A stretch of DNA of 64,000 nucleotides from an uncultured Agathobacter sp. (GCA_910587655.1 CAJUND010000001.1:124001-188000); one strand, 5' to 3'. Positions 42,162 through 51,424 are shown, counted from the first letter of the stretch. The notes: generated by a model not told the origin, from the letters alone. Made by a program: numbers and translations.

Positions 42162-42361
42162 ATGAAAGGAATAACTGTAAAAACAAGAATGCTGGTCGTG
42201 GGAATGCTGCTTTATCATGCTGCATCACACAGGAAAGAAAGCCGGTTCCGGAAACGGGAACTGTATTGGAAGCTGCCTCTGTAACAGAAAATGATATAAC
42301 TGCAGATTTCCCCATAAGGAGGAAGCAGCGGTATGTCATTCCGCCATATCCTCCATCTTAA
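42162..42361 (+). pseudogene. Truncated, frameshifted lipoprotein gene
   Basis: AAGGAGGA at 42149-42156 precedes ATG 42162. The signal peptide reads MKGITVKTRMLVVGMLL, then the frame breaks in CTTTA (about 42211). Adding one T restores LLSCC, a perfect lipobox, followed by ITQERKPVPETGTVLEAASV and a stop at 42361. Without it, the frame stops at 42284. Only about 67 residues would remain even when repaired; the 3' end runs into the opposing Uma2 gene. Probably a decayed member of the agr/ABC operon. Confidence 0.6.
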
Positions 42362-42881
42362 TTTCCAGGTTTTCATAAATACATACCGGAATCACATCAT
42401 CAAAACTGTACTGCCTGGTTTTTTCTTCATGTTCAAAGTCATAGACATTGACTATCCGTGTGCGCGGATTGATAATCCAGTATTCCCGCACACCGGCAGA
42501 GTGGTATTTATAGGTCTTGATTCCGTAGTCGGTCTTTTCACTGCCTGGGGAAACAACTTCAATCACCCAGTCCGGCGCACCGTTGCAGCCCTTGTCATCC
42601 AGCTTGTTTCTGTCACAGATAACAGAAATATCCGGTTCAACATAATTACGGTTATCCCTGTTTAAAAATACTGCGAATGGAGGGGGATAGACCTCGCAGT
42701 TTCCCTTTTTTGATTTGATATACTGTCCGATTGCCTGTGTCAGTTCGGAAACAAGCTTCTGGTGAATCCGCGCCGGCGGCGCCATGTCATAAATCCGCCC
42801 GTCAATCAGTTCCGCCCGCTGTCCTTCCGGCAGCGCATAGATATCATCAACGGTATAAAACTTCTGATGTGCAACTGTCAT
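42336..42881 (-). CDS. Uma2-family (DUF820) PD-(D/E)XK nuclease
   Basis: 181 residues. Family motifs: LPEGQRAELIDGRIYDMAPP, YVEPDISVICDRNKLDDKGCNGAPDWVIEVVSPGS (active-site D and E-x-V) and KYHSAGVREYWIINP. Uma2 proteins are predicted endonucleases of unknown role, common in genomes with mobile DNA. Single gene. Confidence 0.88.
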   Translation of the reverse strand: MTVAHQKFYTVDDIYALPEGQRAELIDGRIYDMAPPARIHQKLVSELTQAIGQYIKSKKGNCEVYPPPFAVFLNRDNRNYVEPDISVICDRNKLDDKGCNGAPDWVIEVVSPGSEKTDYGIKTYKYHSAGVREYWIINPRTRIVNVYDFEHEEKTRQYSFDDVIPVCIYENLEIKMEDMAE

Positions 42882-43083
42882 AATACCCCTCCGTTTTGAA
42901 TATCATCCCGGTTTATTTTCTGTAATTTAATCATACACCGCCGAAGCGAATCATTCAAGCAAAATCCGGCGGGATTTCTCGTTTCAGAAAAAATAAAAAG
43001 TAAATACTGTTAAATTCCCCCAAAAGGTGTATAGTAAAGTGTAAAGATATATTAAGTGAAATTCCAGACACCGGGAGGATGGC

Positions 43084-44094
43084 ATGGTATCTTTAAAAAC
43101 GATTGCAGAAACATGCGGCGTTTCAACAGCAACTGTAAGCAAAGCGCTGAACGGACAAAAGGATATTGGCGAGGAAACAAGGAGCCGGATTAAGAAAGCT
43201 GCGGAAGAACTCGGCTATTTCCCGAATGCTGCAGCGCGCGCATTGAAAACACGCCGTTCCTATACGGTCGGGGTTCTTTTTGAAGAAGAAGCGGGAAGGG
43301 GACTGACACATGAATACTTTTCCGGTGTTCTGGATGAGTTTAAGAAAAATGTAGAGAAGAGAGGGTATGACATTACGTTTCTTAATACATTTTTTGAAAA
43401 CAGAAGGACCTCTTATTATGAGCACTGCAGATACCGGGACCTGGAGGGTGTGGTAATTGTCTGTGCGGATTTTGCGGAAAAAGATGTTGCGGAACTGATG
43501 AACAGTGACCTGCCGGTGGTGACAATTGATTATGTTCACCCAAACTGTACGGCTGTCTGCTCCAATAATATCAAGGGAATGGAAGACCTCGTGAAATATA
43601 TCTATGAATTGGGGCACCGCAAAATTGCATATATCCATGGTCAGGAAGGCTCGCTCGTTACCCGTGAGCGTCTGACAGGTTTTTACCGGGCGGCGGAAAA
43701 ACTTGGCCTGGAGATAAAGGATGAATATATCCTTACAGCGGATTACCTTACAGCCAGCGGTGCGGCGGAGCGGACCAGGGAGCTTCTTGGGCTTAAAGAT
43801 GCGCCGACCTGTATTCTGTATCCTGATGATATTTCCCTGATAGGAGGAAGAAATGTTATTACAGAGATGGGACTTTCTATTCCGGAAGATATATCAGTTG
43901 CCGGATATGACGGGACGCGCATATCCCAGATGCTCCATCCCAGGCTTACCACCATCCGGCAGAACACAGAGCAGATAGGAAAAGAAGCGGCGGAACAGTT
44001 AATCCGTGCTATCGAGAAACCGCGGTCGACGGCTGTGGAAAAAATTACAATAGAAGGGGTTCTGATACCGGGACAGTCGGTCGGAAGTTTATGA
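43084..44094 (+). CDS. LacI-family transcriptional regulator
   Basis: 336 residues. The N-terminal helix-turn-helix VSLKTIAETCGVSTATVSKALNG is followed by the hinge helix NAAARALKTRRSYTVGVLF. The sugar-binding domain follows (EYFSGVLDEFKKNVEKRGYDI, FYRAAEKLGL, ISVAGYDGTRISQMLHPRLTTIRQ). GGGAGG lies 8 nt before the ATG. It may control carbon genes such as the cellobiose phosphorylase promoter at 35786, which has a LacI-type site, but no site near its own gene stands out. Confidence 0.94.
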   Translation: MVSLKTIAETCGVSTATVSKALNGQKDIGEETRSRIKKAAEELGYFPNAAARALKTRRSYTVGVLFEEEAGRGLTHEYFSGVLDEFKKNVEKRGYDITFLNTFFENRRTSYYEHCRYRDLEGVVIVCADFAEKDVAELMNSDLPVVTIDYVHPNCTAVCSNNIKGMEDLVKYIYELGHRKIAYIHGQEGSLVTRERLTGFYRAAEKLGLEIKDEYILTADYLTASGAAERTRELLGLKDAPTCILYPDDISLIGGRNVITEMGLSIPEDISVAGYDGTRISQMLHPRLTTIRQNTEQIGKEAAEQLIRAIEKPRSTAVEKITIEGVLIPGQSVGSL

Positions 44095-44229
44095 ATGCAG
44101 CATTGAAAAAACGGCGGGGAGATGTTATATTATTATTTAAGCACATAAAACTACGGATAATGTAGAAAAGAAGGAAAACAGTATGGAAAAAAGCAGAGCA
44201 GTTTCAGGAAAGACAATTCGGCAGGTCCG

Positions 44230-46695
44230 GTGAAAGGGACATCAAATGCAGGTTTTTTTCAGAGTATTATGGGTAAAATACTTGTAATGGGGATTACAGC
44301 GCTTGTGGCACTGGTAATTCTTGGTGCGGTTGGAATTCTTGCACTGAATAAAAACAGTAATAACAACCGTGTGCTGACTGAAATGAATGAAATTAACGTC
44401 CGTCAGTCTGAAAACCAGAGCCTGGAAACTTCTTATCTTTATTTTCTGGAAGATTCCTATCTGGAAAACATAGTCACAAATCTGGATGACATGGAACAGA
44501 GCGCTGTGTCTGCAAAAAGCGCCGCCGGTTCCGGCACGGCAGGAAAAGAAATTTCATCCATGCAGAGTGCGCTGGAGGAGTGCAGGGATAATTATGTGAC
44601 AATCCGTCAGTTAAGCGCGGAACGCGGCTTTACCAGTGAAGCCGGAAGTTACCAGAAGTTTCTGGCGTCTGATGAAGAACTGAAAACCGGCTTCCAGGCA
44701 GTGGCGGATGATAAGTCATGGCTGGATGCGCAGTGGGTGGATGTTTCCACAGCGACGGAAACGGTGGATATTGATGGAAAAAGTTTCCTGCATCTGCCAT
44801 ATTCAAATCCTCTTCCGCAGAATGGCAAAAGGGATTATTTTATTCCAAGAATCGGCGGAAACGGCGTGGATTACAGCGGAACGGTTTATATTAATAATAT
44901 CGTATTCCACGGCAGCGGGGAGGATCAGGAATTTGACCTGTCTGCCGTCACGGCGGACGACCTTTCCGGTTCCTACGGTGACGGACTTAAGGGACTGTCC
45001 ATGGGCAAGGCGGCAGGAAAAGACAGTCTGGTGATAGACACTGAATTTATTTCTGCCGGGGACGACGGATGGAAAGAGATTTCAGTAAAGATGCCGGCTG
45101 CGTCCTATGACATGCAGAATTATACCTCCGTTTCTTATGATATGTATTTTGAAGAGGGAAACTGCCGCGTGTTATCCACAGAGTTTGCATTATCTGATAA
45201 ATACGGCTTTGGCACATCCCTGGAGAAGTTAAACAGCGATTTTGCCTCATACAGCAAGAGCGTTGTGGAAGGCAGCGATACGTCAGAGAAAGCGGATGCG
45301 ATTCGTGGTCTGTTTACGGAAATCAGTAAAAACCTGGATGATTATGTTGTGGATGACGCCCAGAAACAGCAGCTTGCAAAACTGACAGAGGACAAACTGA
45401 AGACATTTGAGGATATGGCGGCAGAGGACGGACAGATTTATGAGCTGAAAAAGAAAAATAACGAGCTGTCCGCCCAGTTGTCATCACTTACTGCCGAGGT
45501 GCGCGGTAATGTGGAAAAAAATACATCAAAAACGCAGCGTAACCTGATTGTGATTATTGCGGTAATTTTACTTGCCAGTGCGGCGGTTCTTATGGTTCTG
45601 ACACTGTATATCAGCAGAACAATGAACAGCAGTATCCATATCTTTAAAGACACGCTTTCCGAAATGACGGAAGGAAACCTTGCAGTAAGGGCGGAAATCC
45701 GGGGCAGGGATGAGTTTTCCGTATTTGGTAAATACGTCAATGACTTTCTGGACAGACTGTCGGAAGTAATATCCTCAGCGCAGAATATTTCATGTGCAGT
45801 CAAGCAGTCCGGCGAAAAACTGGATACTATGGCGGAAAACAGCAACCAGACATCCATGGAAATCGGTATGGCAGTGGAAGGAATTTCCAGCGGAGCCACA
45901 ACGCAGGCGGGCGAAACTGACAGTGCGTCAGGACAGATTCAGCAGATGGGAATTGCTTTTGAAGGAATTGTACAGAGCATCCGGCATTTGGGCGAAATGG
46001 CAGACCAGATGCATGAGGTCAGCAGCGAATCCGCCCGGTTTATGGAGGAGCTTGGACAGACGAACCGGAAAACAGTGGAAGTATTTTCACAGGTGTCCAG
46101 ACAGACGCATACCACCAACCAGTCTGTGCAGAAAATCCGTGAGGCAGCCGAGCTGATTACTTCAATTGCCGACCAGACCAACCTGCTGTCCTTAAATGCA
46201 AGTATTGAGGCGGCGCGTGCGGGCGAGGCAGGCAGGGGATTTGCCGTGGTGGCAACCGAGATTCAGAATCTGGCTGTGCAGTCCAGTGAATCCGCGGATA
46301 TCATTAAGCAGATTATAGAGGAGCTGGCGCGTGAGGCGGACCTTACCGTGAAGGTTGTGGATGAGGTGACGGAAATAGTGGAAACCCAGCAGCAGAAGCT
46401 GGCGCAGACACAGGAGCATTTTGAGGTTCTGGAGCACGGCATTGAGGATTCGGGCAAGGAAACAGATGTTATAAAAGAGCAGACCAGAATCTGTGACGAG
46501 GCGAGAAGGAACGTGGAGGAAATTATTACAGGTTTATCTGCAATTTCTGAGCAGAATGCGGCATCCACGCAGGAGACGACGGCATCCATGACAGAGTTTA
46601 ACCAGAATATTGAGAATCTGGTGGGCGCATCCGGTGAACTCAAGGAAATGGCAAACCGTCTGGAAAATGACCTGAATTTCTTCCGGACCAGATAA
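44230..46695 (+). CDS. Methyl-accepting chemotaxis protein with carbohydrate-binding-like sensor domain
   Basis: 821 residues. First membrane segment at about 14-38. The external region of about 390 residues contains a helical part, then a beta-rich block (LPYSNPLPQNGKRDYFIPRI; SLVIDTEFISAGDDGWKEIS; YTSVSYDMYFEE) like carbohydrate-binding modules. The second membrane segment is near 440. Then HAMP and a signalling domain with the hairpin tip IADQTNLLSLNASIEAARAGEAGRGFAVVA. The annotated GTG 44230 has no ribosome site. ATG 44183 has AAGGA and would join the frame if the A6 run at 44187 had one more A (giving MEKKQSSFRKD), so the true start is probably 44183. Confidence 0.88.
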   Translation: MKGTSNAGFFQSIMGKILVMGITALVALVILGAVGILALNKNSNNNRVLTEMNEINVRQSENQSLETSYLYFLEDSYLENIVTNLDDMEQSAVSAKSAAGSGTAGKEISSMQSALEECRDNYVTIRQLSAERGFTSEAGSYQKFLASDEELKTGFQAVADDKSWLDAQWVDVSTATETVDIDGKSFLHLPYSNPLPQNGKRDYFIPRIGGNGVDYSGTVYINNIVFHGSGEDQEFDLSAVTADDLSGSYGDGLKGLSMGKAAGKDSLVIDTEFISAGDDGWKEISVKMPAASYDMQNYTSVSYDMYFEEGNCRVLSTEFALSDKYGFGTSLEKLNSDFASYSKSVVEGSDTSEKADAIRGLFTEISKNLDDYVVDDAQKQQLAKLTEDKLKTFEDMAAEDGQIYELKKKNNELSAQLSSLTAEVRGNVEKNTSKTQRNLIVIIAVILLASAAVLMVLTLYISRTMNSSIHIFKDTLSEMTEGNLAVRAEIRGRDEFSVFGKYVNDFLDRLSEVISSAQNISCAVKQSGEKLDTMAENSNQTSMEIGMAVEGISSGATTQAGETDSASGQIQQMGIAFEGIVQSIRHLGEMADQMHEVSSESARFMEELGQTNRKTVEVFSQVSRQTHTTNQSVQKIREAAELITSIADQTNLLSLNASIEAARAGEAGRGFAVVATEIQNLAVQSSESADIIKQIIEELAREADLTVKVVDEVTEIVETQQQKLAQTQEHFEVLEHGIEDSGKETDVIKEQTRICDEARRNVEEIITGLSAISEQNAASTQETTASMTEFNQNIENLVGASGELKEMANRLENDLNFFRTR

Positions 46696-46716
46696 TACAT
46701 AACAGGAGAACAATAT

Positions 46717-47592
46717 ATGGCAGCTTTGGGGAATCCCGGAAATACCATTGCAGTACTGAAAAAGTACCGTTTTAATTTTCAAAAAAAATACGGACAGAAT
46801 TTTTTGATAAATATGGGAATTCTGGAGGAAATTATAGAAGCGGCGCAGATTACAAAAGATGATTTTGTTCTGGAAATCGGTCCTGGAATTGGTACGTTGA
46901 CACAGGTTCTCTGTGAATCCGCCAGGGAAGTTGCAGCAGTGGAAATAGATACCAGCCTGATTCCGATTTTAAAGGAAACACTGTCTGCATATGATAATGT
47001 GGAAGTGATTAACGAAGATATTTTAAAAATTAATCTTGCAGAATTTGTCAGGGAAAAAAATGGCGGAAAACCGATAAAAGTAGTGGCAAACCTGCCGTAT
47101 TATATTACAACGCCGATTATTATGCAGCTTTTTGAAAGCCATGCGCCGATTGAGAGCATTACAGTCATGGTGCAGAAGGAAGTGGCGGAGCGGATGCAGC
47201 AGGGACCGGGAAACAAGGAATACGGGGCGCTGTCCCTTGCCGTACAGTATTATGCACAGCCTGAAATTGTTGCGGATGTTTCACCGGACAGTTTTATACC
47301 GCAGCCGAAGGTCGGCAGTTCGGTCATCCGTCTGACGCGGCATGAAAAACCGCCGGTGGACGTCAGGAGCGAAAAACTGCTGTTCCAGGTGATTCGTGCA
47401 TCCTTTAACCAGAGGAGAAAAACACTGGCAAACGGACTGAATAATTTCGGCGCATTTTCCATAGGAAAAGAAGCCCTGCAGTCGTGCATTGAAGAGCTTG
47501 GCGTTCCGGTAAATGTCCGTGGGGAGGCGCTTTCCCTGGAACAGTTCGCCAGACTCAGTAACCTAATTTTTGACAGACAGAATATTGAATAA
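46717..47592 (+). CDS. rsmA: 16S rRNA dimethyladenosine transferase RsmA/KsgA
   Basis: 291 residues. SAM-binding motif VLEIGPGIGTLTQ, then EIDTSLIPIL and catalytic VANLPYYITTPI (NLPY). Methylates two adjacent adenines near the 3' end of 16S rRNA in late ribosome assembly. AGGAG precedes the ATG, 21 bp after the chemoreceptor. Confidence 0.97.
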   Translation: MAALGNPGNTIAVLKKYRFNFQKKYGQNFLINMGILEEIIEAAQITKDDFVLEIGPGIGTLTQVLCESAREVAAVEIDTSLIPILKETLSAYDNVEVINEDILKINLAEFVREKNGGKPIKVVANLPYYITTPIIMQLFESHAPIESITVMVQKEVAERMQQGPGNKEYGALSLAVQYYAQPEIVADVSPDSFIPQPKVGSSVIRLTRHEKPPVDVRSEKLLFQVIRASFNQRRKTLANGLNNFGAFSIGKEALQSCIEELGVPVNVRGEALSLEQFARLSNLIFDRQNIE

Positions 47593-47650
47593 AAACTTTT
47601 GGGGTGGTAATACTGTCATCAAAGACAAAATGATGATGGAGGAAAGCCCA

Positions 47651-48424
47651 ATGAAAAAACAACAGTATATAGCAGCAGTGGCCTGTCTTGTGGCGGGTGC
47701 AATCGGATTCGCAAGTGTGTATGCAACGGAAAAAGGCCAGGAACGCAAACATGCCGCCCGGCAGCAGGAGACGCAGCAGACCTCTCCGGCGTCCAATGAG
47801 GTGAAACCGAAGACCAGCGTGAATCCTGTAACCCAGCAGGCAAAGGCAGCGCAGAAAGTGCAGGAGCAGAGAACTGCTGAAGAAGACACAGCAAAGGAAA
47901 AGGAAGAAGAAAAAGAAAAGGAAGAAACTGCAAAAGAGGATCAGAAGCCTGAGGAAACAGTTCCTACCGCAAAAGCGGATACCTTACATTTTGACAAAAC
48001 AAAAACGGCATGGCCGATAGAAGGGGAAATCCTTCTGGACTACAGCATGGACGCCACAATATTTTTCCCTACCCTGGAAGTTTACCGCTATAATCCCGCA
48101 ATGGTAATCGGCGGTGCAGTCAATGACAAAGTAATTTCCATGGCAAAGGGAAAGATTATAGATATCAGTGAAAACGAAGTGACCGGATGTACCGTTAAAC
48201 AGGACCTGGGTGACGGTTACACGGCAGTTTACGGACAGTTAAAAGAGCTGAACTTCGCAAAAGGAGATATGGTGGAGCAGGGACAGACGATTGGATATGT
48301 AAACGAGCCGACCAAATATTACGTGACAGAAGGAAGCAATGTCTACTTTGCCCTCGAAAAGGACGGGGAAGCGGTGAATCCGAAGGACTATCTGCCGGAG
48401 ATGTCAATGGAAACTTTAGAATAA
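47651..48424 (+). CDS. Degenerate LytM/M23-type membrane protein (SpoIIQ-like)
   Basis: 257 residues from ATG 47651 (GGAGGAAA upstream). A membrane anchor (about 5-23) is followed by a charged Glu/Lys linker (about 70-105) and a LytM fold (MAKGKIIDISENEVTGCTVKQDLGDGYTAVYGQL; KGDMVEQGQTIGY). The zinc ligands H-x(n)-D and H-x-H are absent: the places read NPAMVIGG and VYGQ. So it probably binds rather than cuts, as SpoIIQ does in sporulation. Confidence 0.8.
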   Translation: MKKQQYIAAVACLVAGAIGFASVYATEKGQERKHAARQQETQQTSPASNEVKPKTSVNPVTQQAKAAQKVQEQRTAEEDTAKEKEEEKEKEETAKEDQKPEETVPTAKADTLHFDKTKTAWPIEGEILLDYSMDATIFFPTLEVYRYNPAMVIGGAVNDKVISMAKGKIIDISENEVTGCTVKQDLGDGYTAVYGQLKELNFAKGDMVEQGQTIGYVNEPTKYYVTEGSNVYFALEKDGEAVNPKDYLPEMSMETLE

Positions 48425-48437
48425 AAAGAAAACCTAT

Positions 48438-48506
48438 TTGACTTTATACCATTTTTTTACTATAATCAAAGGGTGCCTCTCTATATTGTCAGGGAGGTAC
48501 TTTTTT
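48438..48506 (+). promoter_or_regulatory. Promoter plus attenuator-like terminator before the helicase
   Basis: TTGACT (48438-48443), 17 nt, TATAAT (48461-48466). The expected transcript starts near 48473 and begins with GTGCCTC (48473-48479) paired with GAGGTAC (48494-48500), then TTTTTT (48501-48506). A terminator directly at the transcript start is the form of an attenuator. It lies 39 bp before the DEAD-box gene. Confidence 0.7.
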
Positions 48507-48544
48507 GATGATATTGATTAACCAAGCACAGAAAAGGAAATTTT

Positions 48545-50146
48545 ATGGAAACAGTTAAATTTGAAGAATTAGGTTTATCCCCGCAGATTATGCGGGCAGT
48601 TAAGGAGATGGGATTTGAAGAGGCAACCCCGATTCAGTCGCAGGCGATTCCGGTCGTGATGAGCGGGGCGGATGTGATCGGACAGGCGCAGACCGGAACA
48701 GGCAAGACAGCTTCGTTTGGTATTCCGCTTCTGATGAAGGTTGACCCGAACAATAAGAAAACGCAGGCAATCGTACTATCACCGACAAGGGAGCTTGCCA
48801 TCCAGAGTGCAGAGGAAATCCGCAAGCTTTCCAAATACATGCACGGGGTAAAGGTGCTTCCGGTATACGGTGGACAGGATATTACCAGACAGATTAAGGC
48901 ATTAAAGGGCGGTGCAACCATTATTATCGGTACGCCGGGACGTGTGATGGACCACCTGCGCCGGAAAACCATCCGGTTTGATTTTGTGGAAACCATTGTT
49001 CTTGACGAGGCGGATGAAATGCTGAACATGGGATTCCGCGAGGATATTGAGACGATTTTATCGTACATACCGAATGAGGAACGCCAGACCGTGCTTTTTT
49101 CTGCAACCATGCCGAAGCCGATTCTGGAAATTACAAAGAAATTTCAGAAAAAAGACGTGGAACGGATTACGATTACCAAAAAGGAACTGACCGTACCGAA
49201 TATCGACCAGTATTACTATGATGTGCGCCGCAACAATAAGGTGGACGTACTGACAAGGCTGCTGGATTACCATAATCCGAAGCTTTCCCTTGTATTCTGC
49301 AACACCAAGCGTATGGTGGACGAGCTTGCGTCAGAGCTTCAGGGACGCGGCTATGCGGCAGAGGGAATCCACGGCGATATGAAGCAGCAGCAGAGGGACC
49401 GTGTGATGAAGAGCTTCCGCAACGGCAGGACGGATATCCTGATTGCCACGGACGTGGCAGCGCGCGGAATTGATGTGGATGACGTGGAGGCAGTATTTAA
49501 TTTTGACCTTCCACAGGACAACGAATACTATGTACACCGGATCGGGCGTACCGGACGTGCCGGAAGAACCGGACGTGCCTTTAACTTTGTGAAAGGCAAG
49601 GAAGTATACAAATTAAAGGAAATCCAGCGTTACTGCAAGACAAAGATTAAGGCGCAGCCGATTCCTTCCACGGATGATGTGGCGGCAATCAAAGCAGAAA
49701 AAATCATGGACGAAATCGGCATGATTATCGAGGACGGAAAGCTTCGCGATATGATAGACATTATCGAGCAGCAGGTCAATAATTCTGACTACACGGCAAT
49801 GGACATTGCGGCTGCATTTTTAAAGCAGGCAATCGGCGGCGTGGAACTTTCCAGGGAGGATAAGGACATGGATGCCGCGCTTGCCGGGGATACCGGGGCA
49901 GAGGAAGGCATGGTACGTCTTTTCGTTAATATCGGAAAATCCCAGCGCATCAAGCCGGGCGATATTTTAGGCGCGGTTGCCGGAGAGGCAAACATTCCGG
50001 GCAAACTCGTAGGTGCAATTGACATGTATGATAACTACACGTTTGTTGAGGTTCCGGAAGAATACGGCAGGGATGTATTAAAAGCCATGAAAAATGTTAA
50101 AATAAAAGGAAAGTCAGTAAACGTGGAGCCGGCAAATTCCAGGTAG
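48545..50146 (+). CDS. DEAD-box ATP-dependent RNA helicase
   Basis: 533 residues with all motifs: Q motif TPIQSQAIP, motif I AQTGTGKT, Ia PTRELAIQ, Ib TPGRVMD, II DEAD, III SAT, IV LVFCNT, V DVAARGID and VI HRIGRTGRAG. The C-terminal DbpA-type RNA-binding domain (VRLFVNIGKSQRIKPGDILGAVAG) resembles CshA/DbpA relatives. It probably unwinds rRNA or mRNA structures during ribosome assembly and at low temperature. Confidence 0.96.
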   Translation: METVKFEELGLSPQIMRAVKEMGFEEATPIQSQAIPVVMSGADVIGQAQTGTGKTASFGIPLLMKVDPNNKKTQAIVLSPTRELAIQSAEEIRKLSKYMHGVKVLPVYGGQDITRQIKALKGGATIIIGTPGRVMDHLRRKTIRFDFVETIVLDEADEMLNMGFREDIETILSYIPNEERQTVLFSATMPKPILEITKKFQKKDVERITITKKELTVPNIDQYYYDVRRNNKVDVLTRLLDYHNPKLSLVFCNTKRMVDELASELQGRGYAAEGIHGDMKQQQRDRVMKSFRNGRTDILIATDVAARGIDVDDVEAVFNFDLPQDNEYYVHRIGRTGRAGRTGRAFNFVKGKEVYKLKEIQRYCKTKIKAQPIPSTDDVAAIKAEKIMDEIGMIIEDGKLRDMIDIIEQQVNNSDYTAMDIAAAFLKQAIGGVELSREDKDMDAALAGDTGAEEGMVRLFVNIGKSQRIKPGDILGAVAGEANIPGKLVGAIDMYDNYTFVEVPEEYGRDVLKAMKNVKIKGKSVNVEPANSR

Positions 50147-50188
50147 GGACGACGCAGGCTGTGATTTGGAAAGGCAGGTGGATAAGGC

Positions 50189-50596
50189 ATGATTGATAAA
50201 AAAGAAGCAGATGAAATTCTGAAAAACAATGGATTTGTGAAGCTGATGGGCATGGAACTTCTGGAAATCAGGGAGGGTTTTGCCAGCGGCCGTATCCGTC
50301 TGGAGGAAAAGCATACAAATATCTACAACGGAATGCACGGCGGCTGCAGTTATGCACTTGCCGACACACTTGCCGGAATCGCAGCATCCACATACGGAAA
50401 CTGTGTTACAACGATTGATGGGAAAATGAATTATCTTTTTCCCATGAAAGATACGGAGTATGTTTACTGTGAGACCCAGGCAGTCAGGCAGGGCGGCAGA
50501 ATCGGGCTTTATGAAGCCAGGATTACGGATGATAATGGAAAGCTGCTTGCCACGGCGGAGTTTACGTATTACAGGACCAGTACAAAGCTGGACTAA
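50189..50596 (+). CDS. PaaI-type hotdog-fold thioesterase
   Basis: 135 residues with the hotdog signature YNGMHGGCSYALADTLAGIAASTYG and TTIDGKMNYLFPM. Likely hydrolyses an acyl-CoA. The ATG has a weak AGGTGG site. The gene follows the helicase by 42 bp and is followed by a strong terminator. Confidence 0.9.
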   Translation: MIDKKEADEILKNNGFVKLMGMELLEIREGFASGRIRLEEKHTNIYNGMHGGCSYALADTLAGIAASTYGNCVTTIDGKMNYLFPMKDTEYVYCETQAVRQGGRIGLYEARITDDNGKLLATAEFTYYRTSTKLD

Positions 50597-50636
50597 ACTA
50601 GGGCCGGGGACTGGCTGACATTTGGATATTTTATGT

Positions 50637-50684
50637 AAGGCAAGATAAATTTATCGTATTTCGATAAATTTATCTTGCCTTTTG
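50637..50684 (+). terminator. Very strong terminator, 20-bp perfect stem
   Basis: Arms at 50637-50656 and 50662-50681 are perfectly complementary (AAGGCAAGATAAATTTATCG and its complement) with a 5-nt loop, then TTTG. It could work in both directions. Confidence 0.88.
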
Positions 50685-50727
50685 ATGTTTTCAGGAGTAT
50701 ACTGCTTTTAAAGGAGGGGCGAATCTT

Positions 50728-51198
50728 ATGAAACAGACAAAAATATCATACTGGTTAAAAGGCATGACAGTTGTGCTGGGTATTATGGGACTTCTGGGTC
50801 TGGGCGGTCTGACATGGTATGCATCTACCATAAAGAAAGAAATGCCGGAAAGCGCACAGTGGCAGTTTATCTTTTTTACATGGTACACGGCGGTACTGTG
50901 CTATCTGGTTCTTTTGCAGTTCTGGAAGGTGTGCACGGAAATTGGAAAGGATAATTCTTTTTCCATGGAAAATGCAAGGGCGTTCCATGTCATGGGGCTG
51001 TGTGCAGTCGCAGAAATCATCGGGGAAGCCGGAAGGCTGGTCTGGCTTGGGGTAACCGGACTGGCAGAGCCGGTAAGTGTTCTTGAGGTTGTGGTGAAGA
51101 TGATACTGGCTGCCATGTTTCTTCTGCTGTGTGAGGCTTTATCCCGGCTGGTGCAGTACGCCTATGACGTCAAACGGGAAAATGATTTAACGATTTAG
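50728..51198 (+). CDS. DUF2975 membrane protein
   Basis: 156 residues with four membrane segments (about 9-30, 48-70, 92-115 and 120-140); part YWLKGMTVVLGIMGLLGLGGL. DUF2975 proteins are of unknown function and are nearly always paired with a small XRE regulator, as here. AAAGGAGGGG precedes the ATG. Confidence 0.87.
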   Translation: MKQTKISYWLKGMTVVLGIMGLLGLGGLTWYASTIKKEMPESAQWQFIFFTWYTAVLCYLVLLQFWKVCTEIGKDNSFSMENARAFHVMGLCAVAEIIGEAGRLVWLGVTGLAEPVSVLEVVVKMILAAMFLLLCEALSRLVQYAYDVKRENDLTI

Positions 51199-51208
51199 GG
51201 GTGATGGT

Positions 51209-51424
51209 ATGGCGATAATTGTAAATATTGACGTCATGCTCGCCAGACGCAAAATGAGTGTGACGGAACTGTCGGAGCAGCTTGGAATTACCATGGCAAA
51301 TGTTTCGATTTTAAAAAACGGAAAGGCGAAGGCGGTTAAGGTGGAAACTTTAAACAGACTCTGCAGAATACTGGACTGCCAGCCTGGTGATTTACTTGAA
51401 TATGTACCTGATGAAAGTGAGTAA
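51209..51424 (+). CDS. Small XRE-family HTH regulator
   Basis: 71 residues, nearly all a helix-turn-helix domain (MLARRKMSVTELSEQLGITMANVSILKNGKAKAVKVETLN). The C-terminal LCRILDCQPGDLLEY is typical of the YozG-like group paired with DUF2975. Follows the membrane gene by 10 bp; probably controls the pair. Confidence 0.93.
   Translation: MAIIVNIDVMLARRKMSVTELSEQLGITMANVSILKNGKAKAVKVETLNRLCRILDCQPGDLLEYVPDESE

Noticed and set aside
44100..44182. Sigma-D promoter before the chemoreceptor
   Set aside because: TTTAAG and CGGATAAT occur but the spacing is too short and the -10 differs from CCGATAT.
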